The notes beneath the pieces were generated by a model. It made no database searches, was not told the DNA's origin, and worked only from the letters and a program-made list of their open reading frames with translations. A stretch of 64,000 nt of DNA. Origin: Sipunculus nudus (Eukaryota; Annelida; Sipuncula; Golfingiida; Sipunculidae). Positions within the stretch are counted from its first letter, which is position 1. Every line of letters starts with the position of its first letter. A program made the translations under genes and the position numbers. The DNA lies in contig CM049311.1 in the NCBI GenBank assembly GCA_026874595.1, positions 65,077,953 through 65,141,952 of the forward strand. The letters run 5' to 3'. Positions 50,338 to 62,683 of the stretch are shown here, one piece after another.

Positions 50338-50516
50338 TGTTATATCGTCTGTGACTCGATATATGCGGATTAAACCCGAATTAAATCCGAAAAACAATGA
50401 CGCTGATCAAACAGTCAAAACCTTATTTTAATATATCCCTATTCCAATCCATAGCGAGGCTCTATGCCATGTCCCACCGTCTCGTAGGGGGACGGTTGGT
50501 AAACCGATACATAACA
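50338..50516 (-). repeat. 5' LTR of the gypsy element
   Basis: 179 bp, one mismatch to 45873-46051. On the minus strand it precedes the primer site and gag. Confidence 0.96.
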
Positions 50517-50544
50517 GTCTGCATATAATCATATCCATTCTGGC

Positions 50545-50550
50545 TTTAAT
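50545..50550 (-). terminator. ATTAAA poly(A) signal variant of the CRAL-TRIO gene
   Basis: ATTAAA on the minus strand, about 50 bp past the stop codon. The gypsy insertion begins about 25-30 bp further on, close to where cleavage would be expected. Confidence 0.4.
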
Positions 50551-51585
50551 GTGGTTCGTCCTTGAGGAAGCATATAATTGTGTACTCATAGTGCTGTTCT
50601 AATTCACGTTAAATTTCCTGAAGGAGGCCTCGGTTCCAGTATCCGCGGGGCGCAGCTTCCCATCGATCCCGTACCGACCGTCAAAAGTCGTCATCATCTT
50701 CTTCCTGAATTCAGGACGACTAATTCTTTTACGGAAGTTTGCTGGAATCCCCCAAAAATAACTTATAACATGGCAAGATTAATGTAATTAATCAATGTTA
50801 AAGGAAAATGTATATTTTTATCACCTAAGCAGGCGCTCTTAGACAGGTATACCGCATTAGCAATTTTACCAACTTATGGGTCATGTTTTCGACCAAAATA
50901 GATGGACATCTTAATCGAGAATATACCATGATTTGTTGAGGGTGTACGCGACAATATTTTACATTACAATCCTGATCAAAGGAACAGTTATCTACCAGCA
51001 TACATTAGTCAGACATAAATTCTTGTCATTTTTGCTTTTTGTATTTTTTTTTATATTATCAAAAACAGATATCTCGAGTAATTCCAGGATAAGGGTTTCT
51101 CAAAATATTCAACTGAATGCAGATTTAAACATAAAATAGTATAAAACAGGTTTAATTTTTTTTTTAAATATCATTATTACATTAATAAAATACAGGTCAC
51201 CTATTATGCTTGCCGTGGAACCTGCGTTGGGACCAGTGTAGTCATCAGGGAGGTACTCCTCAGGTAGAAGCTCCATTTGGATATGTTTGTCCAGACCGTC
51301 TAAGCTCTGTCCGTGTAAGATGATCTAAACACAGAATAACATTTATATACTAGATGTGGTCGGACAATGGTCCTCAGAGGGCCCCACATTTCTGGTAGTG
51401 CTGGACTAGTTTACATGTGGGTGATAAATTAAGTTAAATTTGAAAAATATGACAAACAGAAACAGGTTTTTATCCATATGCATGAGGGAAAAAATCCTAC
51501 TGGATCAAATGATATTAAATAAGAAATGTCTGAAATAATGTGTGCAATAGAAAATCACCGACAGGTCTCTAATCCGATAAGTCTT

Positions 51586-52265
51586 GAGCCCTCATAGGTA
51601 CAAAACATCCCCGTGAATTTGGGAAAGCTGCAGTAGGTTGTTGTTGAGTTATCGCGCACGAAAGAAACTCAGCGATCTGGCTGTGGCGGCCATATTGGAA
51701 TTCCAACATATTGGAATTTCAATAGGTCTGGAGCCCTCATAGATACCAATCATCCCTGTGAATTTGAAAAAGCCGCAGTAGGTTGCTGTTGAGTTATCGC
51801 GCGCGAAAAAAAAAACTCAGCGATCGGGCTTTGGCGGCCATATTGGAATTCCAACAAGTCGGTAATTCAATAGGTCTAGAGCCCTCACAGGTACCAATCA
51901 TCCCTGTGAATTTGGGAAAGCTGCAGGATGTTGTTGTTGAGTTATCGCACGCGAAAAAAAACTCAGCGATCTGGCTGTGGTGGCCATATTGGAATTCCGA
52001 CAGGTCTGTAATTCAATAGGTTTAGAGCCCTCATAGGTACCAATCATCCATGTGAATTTGGGAAAGCTGCAGTAGGTTGTTGTTGAGTGATCGCGCGCGA
52101 AAGAAAAACAGCGATCGGGCTGTGGCAGCCATATTGGAATTCCGACAGGTCTTTTTTACAATAGGTCTAGAGCCCTCATAGGTATTAGCTACCAATCATC
52201 CCTGTGAATCTGGGAAAGCTGCAGTGTGTTGTTGTTGAGTTATCGCGCGCGAAAGAAAGTGTCAC
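51586..52265. repeat. Five-copy satellite, monomer about 146 bp, in a CRAL-TRIO intron
   Basis: gagccctca marks monomers at 51586, 51731, 51879, 52025 and 52170 (spacings 145, 148, 146 and 145). Each has taccaatcatccctgtgaat, gggaaagctgcag, gagttatcgcgcgcgaaa and, in most, ggcggccatattggaattcc. CpG clusters occur at one fixed place per monomer. It lies within the intron at 51325-52705. Confidence 0.92.
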
Positions 52266-55093
52266 TGACGCAAGGACGGAAGTACGGATGGCACCGCTTG
52301 TCAAGCGGGCCCCTAATTTAAATCATTAAGCTAGGTCACACCTAAATATTTTTTATTCTTTAGACTCTGTTATACATTTCTTAACTAGATGAGAGAGAAT
52401 ATGTGGAGCTTTGTCAGCCTTCCTAAAAAAGCTCCGGGAACAAACAAATTGCCGTGGCCTGGCGATTGTCTTCCACTTTTCTTTATTAGTTCTAACACAA
52501 TACGTGAAATATTGCAAGGTTGCCAAGAAGATACAAAACCTTGCTGCAGTCCTTGAATTAGGGTATATTATCAATAAAAGTATTATATTATACATACCTT
52601 TACTGAATATTTTGAGGAATTAGGCCATAACACAAATATGCGACATTACAGGGTATGTGGTCTTCATTTGGAAACAAAATTGATCCACGAAAAATGGAAA
52701 CTTGCTCGGTCCCGGAATTTGCTGGAAATAATACTTTTCATGAAGTTGAACAGGGTTTCAAGGACGGGAGACATAGTGTAAAAGTGGAAGGCCTTATATC
52801 TGCCTGGAAAATGTCCCTGAAAAACAACTAAGATTTTAGTTCAGATAGTCAGTACTATCTATTCAGCGTTCAGAATTTATATATAGATAATCCGACTGAA
52901 TCGGTTCATTTTCTATGTTGTGAACAGTTAATGTAAATACTAACATAAATAATTGCAGTTGTATAAATTAGTCCTAGTAACAGGAGTAGGTTCTAATATA
53001 TAGTATATACTTTTTATAAGCATTTTTGTAAGTAAAACATACCTTAAATTAATGATCAAAGTAGCAAAATTATAAAATAAAAAGATATTCCTTCGGTTTA
53101 TCTATTCAATATGGGCACCCTCCGTGGACATCGCTGCTTGTTGTTAGATTTGTCTCAAACTAAACTGGCCTTGTAAGGTTATATTTTATACACAGAGAAC
53201 GTAACAAGCTGCCAGAAGTACCTGCCAATAGTTGGTCCACTTCCGGATTGCATCGAGACTCCACCTGGTGGCATGTCTCATTGTATTTCCGGTCATGCCC
53301 ATGATAAAGACCACGCCACCGACTTGTATAACTTAATCTTCCTCAAATTCATCTCCCACTATCATGTTCACTTTGATTTCTTCATTTATAGAAATATCCC
53401 TCCAATCCGGAATCGCTACCCCTGAAAGATGGTCACATGCAAATACTTACGATATATGATGAAGTTCCATTTATAAGTCAGTATATTGTGACACTGTTTT
53501 ATAAATGGATGCATAATCCGCAGAAACTTCATTTACATATGTGAATTATGTTATATTCAGATTATGGGGAATAGATTCAGTAAATTAATGTTTGTAAACC
53601 AAACAGTATACTATGTAGAGATTTTACGTTTGAATGCCTCACATAAAATGTAGCACGATCCCCGATAACACGATAATTTACAGCGGATTCCCAAGTAAGC
53701 AATACTTAACTGCCCCTAGTAAAAAAAATTAAAAAAAACGAAGCTCAACAATTTTATGCTTATAAATGAACACTTTGGATATTATTTCGCCCCAGCTGGT
53801 CTGATTAACAGTATCTTGCAGCCGTCTATGCTTTTCTTCGGTAAGGGTATCAATGACCTATATCCGGAAATATAGATTAATAGATTGACAGGTTGAATCA
53901 TGTAATGATGACATCGGGAACATAAATGTCAGGAACAATGCATCTGTAGTCATTTATGAAGTTGCCGTCCTCTTAAGTAAATATAACACATTTTATGTTA
54001 TTACATATTATTGATTATATTATGTTCATGGTTTAGGAAAATAGAAAGTCCTTTGTATAAAGAAACTATTTGAATTGGGTAAAATGTTAATTTTTATATT
54101 TGATTTATATAATAAACAGAAACTTGTTAAATGTGATCTAGTTAAAATCCGAATGTGATCACTTTAAGTCTTTACTAAATGGATCTATCGTTCAAATTTC
54201 CGTTCAATCCAGTAAACTGTTTAGATATCTTAGTAACAATCACATCCACGCACAAAAGTAAGTGAAAAAATGGGGTATCTTGGGACATATTTAATTGTAT
54301 TAACAGTATCACTGCTTTTGCTTATCAGCGTCTAGTGTTCGAATATTGAACGGTTCAAATGTTTTACATACCTCTTCAATGATTTAACTCTACGTTGAAT
54401 AATCTGTTAGCTGATTTGAGTGAAAATATTTATATCCGCATGTTCAATCCATTCTGCTATATGCAGATATACAAATTATTATTAAGTATAAATGGCTGAT
54501 TAAGGCGTTATGTGTTTAACAGAAGTAACACTAGATGATGCTGAGATGCAGAGGTGGTATAATGTTAATACTGCAGACATATTTTGAAAAAAAAGTAACT
54601 TACTCGGTTCACCAAAGATAAAAATAGCATACATATGATACGATGAGTCGCATATTACCTGGAATTTAAGTGTATTTGACCTACCCGGCATTCACTAAGT
54701 CTCATAATTTTGTCACCCATGGGATCAATATTTTTGAACCACTCCGGAATCCGCGTATACTGGGTCAAGCATCTTACGAGCCTTGAGCTGACTGAACTTG
54801 GCTCCTCTTAAGAACATCAGCAGGAACTTCGTGTCTGTCGGGTGGTGAAACGTATTTATTATACATTCATCAATGAAGGAAAAAATGTTAAATACGAATA
54901 GTTCATTTTTTTTTTTCTCTAAAGAAGCGATAGGAATTGAGAGCTTCTGATTGAATAATGAGAGTAGAACGGAGCTACAATATAGCCCAACGATATCTGC
55001 TGTCTAATATGATGCAAGGTTAAGCAAATGTCTGGTATTAATATTAGATATACAAGCTTGGAAGAAGTATTATCTCGTATAAATCATCTTCAT

Positions 55094-55114
55094 ATATATA
55101 TATATATATATATA
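55094..55114. repeat. Short (TA)n tract in a CRAL-TRIO intron
   Basis: About 20 bp of alternating AT between exons 1 and 2. Confidence 0.9.
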
Positions 55115-55642
55115 AAGATATATCAAAATATTTTTCTTGAATTTGATACGTGTCGTCGTCATGTGAATACCTGTCCTGCTCCTGATGTCGGGCTGCTGTT
55201 TGACCCATTCCCTCAGCGCTCGGACAGCGCCCATCCTCTCCCGGGAGTCTTCATTCAGCTCCCTCAGGGCTTTGACCTGACTGGCTTCGTCTAGAGTACA
55301 CACATACAATCCTGTGAAGACACGCTCTGCCTTTAGTATTATACCTGAAGAAAGAAGACTGTAGCACTCATTTCCGCAAGTTGCCATGAAAATATCAAAT
55401 TTAACCCGATATTTTATGTTTTACCGATACTACTGCGGGGTTATAGGCCTACTAAACCTACGACTGCGGATCTGATCTTATATACGGTATAGAAAGGTAA
55501 GTGGTCAAATATGTACGGATATCGATAGGACGACGAACACAGCACAGGAATCGGCATGAAGAGTTCCCATCCAGCACTATATATGTTAATACATGTTCCA
55601 ATTAACATGGGCAATCAGGGTAGAGGCAAATAATAAATAAAC

Positions 55643-57660
55643 TAGACGACCATAGGTCGAACGCTTGCCGGAAATAGAAAATTAAAGACAGACGGAGAGA
55701 CAGAACATATTGTCGGTTTTCTATCAATGGAATGACTCTCAGGGTCATTGCTGAGAAGTTGTAGCTCGAAGAGTGACATATGAGACATTGGAACAAGCAA
55801 GCAGACCAAGCTGACAACAAAGACGAACAAACAGATATACTGACAATGTTAGACATGATTGACACCAGATGACTTATCCAGGTTTTGGAGAAGACTCAGA
55901 GGAAGAAAATAAGCTATAGTTTATGTAACTGAGTTGTATAGTCTTGGAGATAATGCCAAAACATGATATGTTGGGGTGGTTCAAGTGCAGCGCACCCTAG
56001 TGGCCATATTCGGGAAATGAAAAATAGCTTTTGAGATATTGGTGTAAGACATATGTTTTATCAGTTTCAAAAGGATTCCTTCAAATCTGTGGCCTGTAGA
56101 ATGTCAGACGCAAGAGCAAGCAGGCGAATTTGAGGACATCTGAAAACAGACCGACACACTGACAAAGTAACACAAGAGTGTTACCAGATGACTACACCAG
56201 GTTATGGATTAGACTCAGAGGAAGAAAATAAGCTATAGTTTATGTAATTGAGGCTTATAATTTTGGAGATGGCCAAAACATGATATGTAAAGGAGGTTCG
56301 CATCCAGCGCCCCATAGCGGCCGTAAAATCTCGAAATATCTCGTCTAACGAAATCTTGTAGTACTAAATACATGCTACATAATGCAAAATAATGACCTCT
56401 GTAGCGTTAAAAATGACAAATTAGTCCATTGATTTTCAAATATCAGCACTTTTCCCCGAAAATGCGTTACCATGGTTACCGTAAGCTACACACCAGAAGA
56501 AAGGCCTTTGAATGACGATTCAAACGAGCTTCCGTTGAAGTAGATACAACTAAAAGTGCCAAAGATGTGAAGGAAAAACCGTTTTGTATACTTTTGATGA
56601 CCTTGACCGTTGACCTATATTACCAAAAACAATAGGCTCCTGTCATTTAAATTTTTCATCAATTTTGTAGGTTTGAAAGCGATTGTTCCAAAATTGCGAC
56701 CTGCAGAGAAGGAAAAGACAAACAGACAGACAGACTAGACGACCAGAGGTCGAGCGCTTGCCGGAAGTTTTCTATTAGTTAAATGACCCTCAGAGCGTTT
56801 GCTGAGAAGTTGTGGCATGTAGAATAATATATCAGACAAAACAAAAAGCAAGGAGACAAAGCTGACAACAAAAGACGAACAGACAGACATTCTGACACAT
56901 CTGTGATCACAGATTACCAGACAAAAAGTAGGGAAGGTAAAAAGGAGCAAAATGGGCTACAGTTTATGTAGGTAAGGATTGTAATTTTGGCAATATGGCC
57001 AAAACATTATATGTTGGGGTGGTTCAAGTGCAGCGCACCCTAGTGGATATATCCGGAAAATGAAAAATAGCTTTTGAGATATAAGTATAACACATAAGAT
57101 GTACCAGTTTCAAAAGGATTCCTGCAAAACTGTGGCCTGTAGAATGCTATATGTGAGACACAAGAACCAGCAAGCAGGCGGATTTGAGGACAACTGACAA
57201 ACAGACAGACACACTGAAAAAGTGACACTAGATTGAGACCAGATGACTTTACCAGGTTATGGAGAAGACTCAGAGGAAGAAAAAATAGCCTATAGTTTAT
57301 GTAATTCAGGTTTATAGGTTTGGAGATATGGCAAAACATGATGTTTAGGGGGGGTTTCATCTAGCGCCCCCTAGCGGCCGCATTCAAAAACTGAAAAAGA
57401 GAATTCGAGATAATAGTGTAAGACTTACGATATGTCAGTTTCAAAAAGATTCCTGCAATACTGTGCCCTCAAGGGCAAATTGAATTAATTTTCTCGAAAT
57501 ATCTCGTTTGACGAGATCATATACGCGTTCTTGTTAGACTTGTAATATAATCAAATAGCACTGCTTGTATGCTACCTGATGCAAAAAACTAGACCTCTCT
57601 AGCTTTAAAACTGACAAAGTTAGAAAAATATCATGATTTTTTTCCCCAAAATGCGTAACC
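55643..57660. repeat. Two tandem units of about 1.05-1.09 kb with internal subrepeats
   Basis: tagacgaccayaggtcgarcg occurs at 55643 and 56736. ttggggtggttcaagtgcag occurs at 55971 and 57013. gactcagaggaagaaaataa recurs at about 55893, 56215 and 57269, giving subrepeats of about 320 bp. Short CAGACAGACA runs and gcgcccyatagcgg-type motifs recur. The longest ORFs are not conserved between units. Probably an unclassified mollusc repeat. Confidence 0.85.
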
Positions 57661-57739
57661 TTGGGTTTACCTTCGATGCTGCGACAAGAACAAGGAATTA
57701 CCTATACGTTCACCCCATGGGAGACAGCACACATCAAGA

Positions 57740-59510
57740 TTGCGAGACAAGACAGAGTGGGACTCTACACCGGAGTTCCGCAATATCAAGACCATACCAC
57801 ACCCACCTAAGAAGCGTGCCAGGGAAAATATCCTCAAGGAATTCCCTATAGCTGTCAAGGAATTTCACCCAAAGAAACCTCACACGGAATTACAAGATCA
57901 ATTTTCTTCAGCTGTCCAGGTTATTAGATTAAAGAACGACCGAAGTCAACTACCCATACACAGTGTAAAAGTTATATTCACTGATTCAAAGAGCGCCTGT
58001 CAAGCGTTACAGGACGACCTAAACCTGGCCTTCAACCGTTACGCAACAGAACAATATCAGGACGTCCACTTGCCATTATGCGGTCGATGCTCCGAGTGGG
58101 GGCACCCACCGCGTGGATGTAACAATACTCAGAGATGTTATTTGCTGCATGCAGTCTTGCAGCGCTGACATATATAGTAAACAATGGTCTAGCGCTGCAG
58201 CCTCTGGCGGGGATAGTCTATCCAAGGTTGTACGGATCCAAGACATATATATATGCCTTGTGTAACGTGAGGACACCAGTCAATCCCCACATATTATTAT
58301 TGTTACAGATACTTGGACTCCGTTGGGACCAAAACTTTTGCTGAATGATCAGTATGTAATAAAGTATGGGCACTTACTCTGAATTAAGTCAGATATTACT
58401 TGTCTCCGTCGGGCCGCTGGAGCCTTCAAGTTAGAACAGCCAATAGGAAATAAGCATCATTGACAACACGCGATGTATGATGGGAAGGATGTTTATGAAA
58501 ATATGGTCTATCCTAGTTCACGGCACTGGCATTCATGAGAAAAGCCCCCCTGAATTCCTCTTTTGCATAGATTGCCCACCTAATTTTGCATGGGATTCCT
58601 TTTCTGGCGGTGTCCTGTTGCGCATGCAACAACTGAACCGCGGCAGTTCAATGGATAAATAAAAATTTACAGGCGCACATAAAGGTGATATATCGATTTA
58701 ATTTGATACATATTAAGTTTATTTCTATATATAAATACAAGATTGCTTCTCTATCGCACAAAAAGCAGTGGTATTTCATGTTGAAGGTCTCTCCATGTAC
58801 CGCAGGGTGAACCCTCCCCACCAGATGGTCGGACCCCATATCACAGATAAATGGAGTCTGTATGTGGCGGGCTAAGATTTTATAAGTGCGGGGACCACGG
58901 TAACCACACGAGCAATTGAACAGGAACTGTAAACAAGTGTTACAATTGAAACAGGACCACGCAAGCAGTTACAAAGGCTGCGACACCTATCGTCACAAGA
59001 GAAAACAACAACTACTGGCCAAGACTCAGCTGATTGCTGTACCCAATTGTCACACTGATTACATGTCAGTCATCTTAGAGAACCCCAACTCATACACCAA
59101 CAAAGTCAGACGACTTCATGGAAGTAGAAACAACAATAATGCCAGTCGGGACAGAGACTAGACCCACACAAACGGACGTTACTACCAACAAAATTAAGTC
59201 TTAGCAGATTCAGACTGACCAGCATACTTCCAGAACAAAGTCAACTCAAACTGAACCACTGCCAACATCAAAGTCCAAACATGTGCAAACAGAACAAGAG
59301 AAGAAACCAGCTACGACGTCAACCTCAAGCTATACAGCATCGTTGAATACAATACAAGTGTTTCACCTACTCGCCGCAGGCATCCTGCACCATACAGACT
59401 TAGGAAATGAGAACCTCATTACGTTTACCAGGGACTTCCTATTCGTGGCCAGCTTTATAGGACTTCCACTTTGCTTCACTCATTTTAAGCACACTTCTAA
59501 GTTTCTATAA
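57740..59510 (+). pseudogene. LINE ORF1 (gag-like, zinc knuckle) relic, interrupted
   Basis: 57740-58145 encodes a gag-like segment with VKVIFTDSKSACQALQDDLN and a perfect CCHC knuckle, CGRCSEWGHPPRGC. The next knuckles appear only at about 58880-58990 (YKCGDHGNHTSN followed by TGA, then DHASSYKGCDTYRHK). So about 0.7 kb of unrelated sequence interrupts the row. A 75-codon ORF (59283-59510) may be the C-terminal part. Three spaced knuckles after such a segment are typical of ORF1 of Jockey/I/CR1-type non-LTR elements. The protein would bind element RNA. Stops and the interruption show it is dead. Confidence 0.65.
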
Positions 59511-60122
59511 AAAAAAGTTCATACCCACGCTAAAAGCTCACAGAAATGAAAAAAAAACCAGAACTTACACTAGGAGTAATGAAACTCAACGAAAATGTTA
59601 AGAATTCAGGATGAGGACCCAGCTAATCATGATGTCCCAAATTATGGACTTCATATGAGATAGAAATTCACGTCAACCAAACAGCCGTAATCCGAGTAAA
59701 CTTGTAAAACATCATAGAGTTCAACAGCATGGCATGCAGTCTTATCAGCTCATGCGACAGGAACGGGCAGAATACCTTGATTACCATAACAGGACTTTCG
59801 GAATATTTGTCAAAATTACACTTAAAGAAGCGACCAGAGCGGTGGCCTGAGACCGCACCTTCCGGACTGGCTTGACGGGTGATCAAATATAAGATTATGC
59901 ATTATATATATACATAAATATTATTTTTAAATATTATTTTCAATTTAATCATTTTTATTATTTATGTACATTTATATTGCGCACTTTACATTATGGTACT
60001 GATCAATGCGCATTTCAGGACATAACATATTAGAATATTTATAATTCAGACGTAAATACACTTCACAGAAGTACACAAGATCTGAATTATACTAAAAAGC
60101 CAAAACAAATCTCAAAAAGCAG

Positions 60123-60480
60123 TCATTGTGAGTAAAAATTTTTATCTCTGAAAAGGAAAGTTTTGAATTTAGTTTTAAAGGAAGAGAGATTAGAACAGAT
60201 TCTAAGAGATTTAGGAAGATTCTTCAATACTTTTGGGACAGCTATGGAGAAAGCACGGTCGCCACATGTGACCAGTCGATTTGAAGGCACTCGGGAGTAT
60301 GGACTGGTCAGTCCAGCGTTAAGCACGAGCAGGCGGGTATTAATGTTTGAGGACACTAAGGTATCTAGGAGATATAACGTGTTGTGAATGTAATCAAAAG
60401 AAGTTTAATTTTAATCGGCTGAGCTATAAGCAGCCAGTGTAGGTCAACAAGAAAAGGGGTGGTATGATCATATTTCCTGA
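60123..60480 (-). pseudogene. LINE ORF2 C-terminal fragment
   Basis: On the minus strand, YDHTTPFLVDLHWLLIAQPI...IKIKLLLITF (about 60375-60480) is followed by CGDRAFSIAVPKVLKNLPKS and FKTKFKTFLFRD (60123-60300). These are hallmark blocks after the RT domain in CR1/Jockey/RTE-like LINEs (HITPLLxxLHWLPVxxRI; YGDRAFSVAAPKLWNSLP; FKxxLKTxLF). A stop near 60355 separates the two parts, so it is a 5'-truncated relic. It is in opposite orientation to the ORF1 relic, so not the same copy. Confidence 0.85.
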
Positions 60481-61615
60481 CGCGTTTTATGAAGCATATG
60501 TTCATCTGTATTGTCTAGCGCCACCATGTCAGTTACATAACTACCTCCCTCCCTTCGATTATGATGGTTTTTCTGCATTAATAATAATAGCCTCCTAATT
60601 CCTCGAAGAACTACTATTTTCTATGGAGTGGTTTAGGGTTGTCTATAGGTTACACTGAATATTATTCTACGGGAACTGTTAGGTTGAAGTGCCCTATGTC
60701 CCTAATTCTTGATCAGCTCTTTCATGTCCAATGCCTGGACATCCGGAACACGTTCCATCAAACACTTACCTGAAACACTGTGAACGTAAAGTCTAAAAGT
60801 CCTAGCTTGACGTGCCCTCTGATGGCGTCAAGCCCAAGACCCCCACCTTTTCCCCTGGTTATAAATTGTAGGCGTTTTCAGATGGTTTCGTTCATATTCT
60901 GCTCTTTAACTGCTACACTATTTGCTATATCCTTATGTTTGCACACATTGGACCGTCAAAATGTAGGGTCTACGAGAGATTAAGCAAATGCTTTATCTGT
61001 GCAATGTTAGGTACTCTGATCTCTATCAATCATAACTGATATATGGTTTAAATCTCGCGTCTTATATACATCAGACCTTGCCCTGTACTAGAACTGAGGT
61101 AACTCTCTCCAAATACTACCTGCTATATGTGGACACCTGTCTGTCGTGTTGTAGGATATTCCATCTGCCCCTAAGCATACACCCCTATAGAGACAATGGG
61201 CTCTTCCACTGGGGATTCCGATAAGAAGACTGGACACCCGGGGGGAAGGCAGTTGGGATCTAGACTTGAGAAGGGGAGTGGGATGTAACGCCACGCTGAA
61301 ACATATAGGAAACATATAGGAACCGGCATCTCTCATTCCTTTTCCTAAGACGCTTCCCTAAGACTGGCAGTATATAGCATTAATGTTTCAAGAAAGCTGA
61401 ATAAAATAAAACTGTATGACAATAATACACGAGATTTTTAATTATTTTCGCCGAAATAGTATTGTGTGCGAGTTAATATGTGTAAAACTAACAGAAAACA
61501 AAATACAAACGATGGTCAGTGACCACCATCTGCCGCCTGGTGACAAAACAATTTTACAACTCTAAAGTATGCATCGGTAATAATGCTCGGTGCATAAGAA
61601 TTTATATATATAGAT
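60481..61615. other. Intergenic sequence, one dispersed repeat
   Basis: About 61150-61225 matches 10430-10500 in inverted orientation. No gene is supported. Confidence 0.55.
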
Positions 61616-61741
61616 CAGTGGCGGATCCAGAACTTCGAGAAGGGGGGGGGGGGGGGGGCTGGGGGCGCGCTAATATTTGGTTGTTGGCTGATGGGTATTA
61701 TTAAATCTAAGTTCTTAAAATTTTGTTTTGTAAATTTAATT

Positions 61742-61801
<60 letters not shown>

Positions 61802-62636
61802 ATTAGAAATATTTTTTTTATTATCTATTTTCACCATGTATCCCTTAAAGTAAATAGCAGGTATATGGGGGAGGGTATGGGGAAATTTTGGGGTTTTTTA
61901 AATGTGCAATGTAAAGAGGTCATTTTCAGGTACCTGTCACATAAAGTATGAGGATTTTCTGTTTGGGGTATATTAACATGTGGCCGGCTTTCATATTTAT
62001 ATTTCCTCAAAATAAGGATATTAACTGGAAAGTAGAAATGCATTTTCACTATTGAGATCAACATTCTACTTGAATACTTTTATCAATTATTTTACCACGA
62101 GAACTACTTTTGAAAAATGATGATATTTTGTAAGTTATAAACATATATAGATGTGCATTTTCACCATTGACATCAACATTCTATGTTTATAACTTGCAAA
62201 ATATCATAATCATTTAAAATTAATTCTCATGATAAACATAATTGTTAAAATGTTCAAGTCGTATACCAAACTTTTTACCGGCTTTACCTTAGGCTAACGG
62301 GAAGGCCGTGCCTCACAGGCGAATGCAATTTCGGGGTACCTCGGTGTTATGACCCAGCAGAGAGTATAATAACAGAAAGACTCGTTAAAGAAATATTTGG
62401 ATGCTACCTTATTATATGGACTCAATGACAATGCTGTTCATTAATATCCTCAACTTATGAATGGGAAAGTAATGCAGTGAAGATAATTTAAAAATCTTAT
62501 TTCTATGGAATTAAAAAGAAATGTGTATTTACAGTAAATTGAAAATAAATTAGGAATAAATGGGAAAAGAAATAGATAAAATGAGAGAAGTTTCAGCTCA
62601 ACGGGGGGGGGGGGGGGGGGCGCCGCGGATCCGCCA

Positions 62637-62639
<3 letters not shown>
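61616..62639. mobile_element. Non-autonomous hAT-type element (MITE), 1.02 kb
   Basis: The ends are inverted: CAGTGGCGGATCC at 61616-61628 and GGATCCGCCACTG at 62627-62639, each followed inward by a long G run (61641-61657; 62603-62620 on the plus strand). CAGTGGCGGAT-type ends are known from hAT elements. Inside is AT-rich noncoding sequence with a (TA)n tract at 61745-61794 and no transposase. An exact 8-bp target duplication could not be fixed because the right flank is a TA microsatellite. Confidence 0.8.

Positions 62640-62675
<36 letters not shown>
62640..62675. repeat. (TA)n microsatellite flanking the MITE
   Basis: Alternating TA followed by CACACA. Left flank tatatatagat recurs at about 62684-62693, so the tract may derive from the insertion target. 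Confidence 0.9.

Positions 62676-62683
<8 letters not shown>

Larger units (their letters stand above)
45868..50521 (-). mobile_element. Complete Ty3/gypsy LTR retrotransposon with target duplication
   Basis: The element spans 45873-50516 (4644 bp). The 5-bp target duplication GTCTG is at 45868-45872 and 50517-50521. Two 179-bp LTRs begin TG and end CA. The element is in minus orientation, so the right LTR is the 5' LTR. Order is PBS, gag, protease, reverse transcriptase, RNase H, integrase, PPT. No envelope gene is seen. The domain order (RT-RH before IN) defines Metaviridae. LTRs differ at one base, so insertion is recent. Two frame changes occur (gag to pol, and the pol 3' end), discussed separately. 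Confidence 0.95.
50599..55387 (-). pseudogene. CRAL-TRIO (alpha-tocopherol-transfer-protein-like) gene, broken
   Basis: Minus-strand exons: 55171-55310 (open to 55387), 54685-54834, 53222-53421, 52706-52816, 51201-51324 and 50599-50741. Exon 1 (YVCTLDEASQVKALRELNED...RERMGAVRALREWVKQQPDI) and exon 2 (TKFLLMFLRGAKF) form the CRAL-TRIO N domain. Exons 3-5 form the lipid-binding domain (VIQVGGVVFIMGMTGNT, KAFHFYTMSPVLETLFNF, LPEEYLPDDYTGPNAGS). Exon 6 holds the C-terminus (RYGIDGKLRPADTG...FRKFNVN, TAG). The family carries tocopherol or retinal-type lipids in cytosol. Lesions are an extra C in exon 2 (about 54762-54766) that shifts frame and TAA inside exon 3 (about 53332-53334). Other phases match. 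The exon 4 donor is GC (CGA^GCAAGT). Few lesions suggest recent loss, or assembly errors. The upstream end is uncertain. Confidence 0.85.

Noticed and set aside
51700-52140. CCATATTGG in the 146-bp satellite as an SRF CArG box
   Set aside because: It has only five A/T bases between CC and GG; the CArG consensus needs six.
57040-57360. 106-codon minus-strand ORF
   Set aside because: It lies in the 1.05-kb repeat and is not conserved in the other unit.
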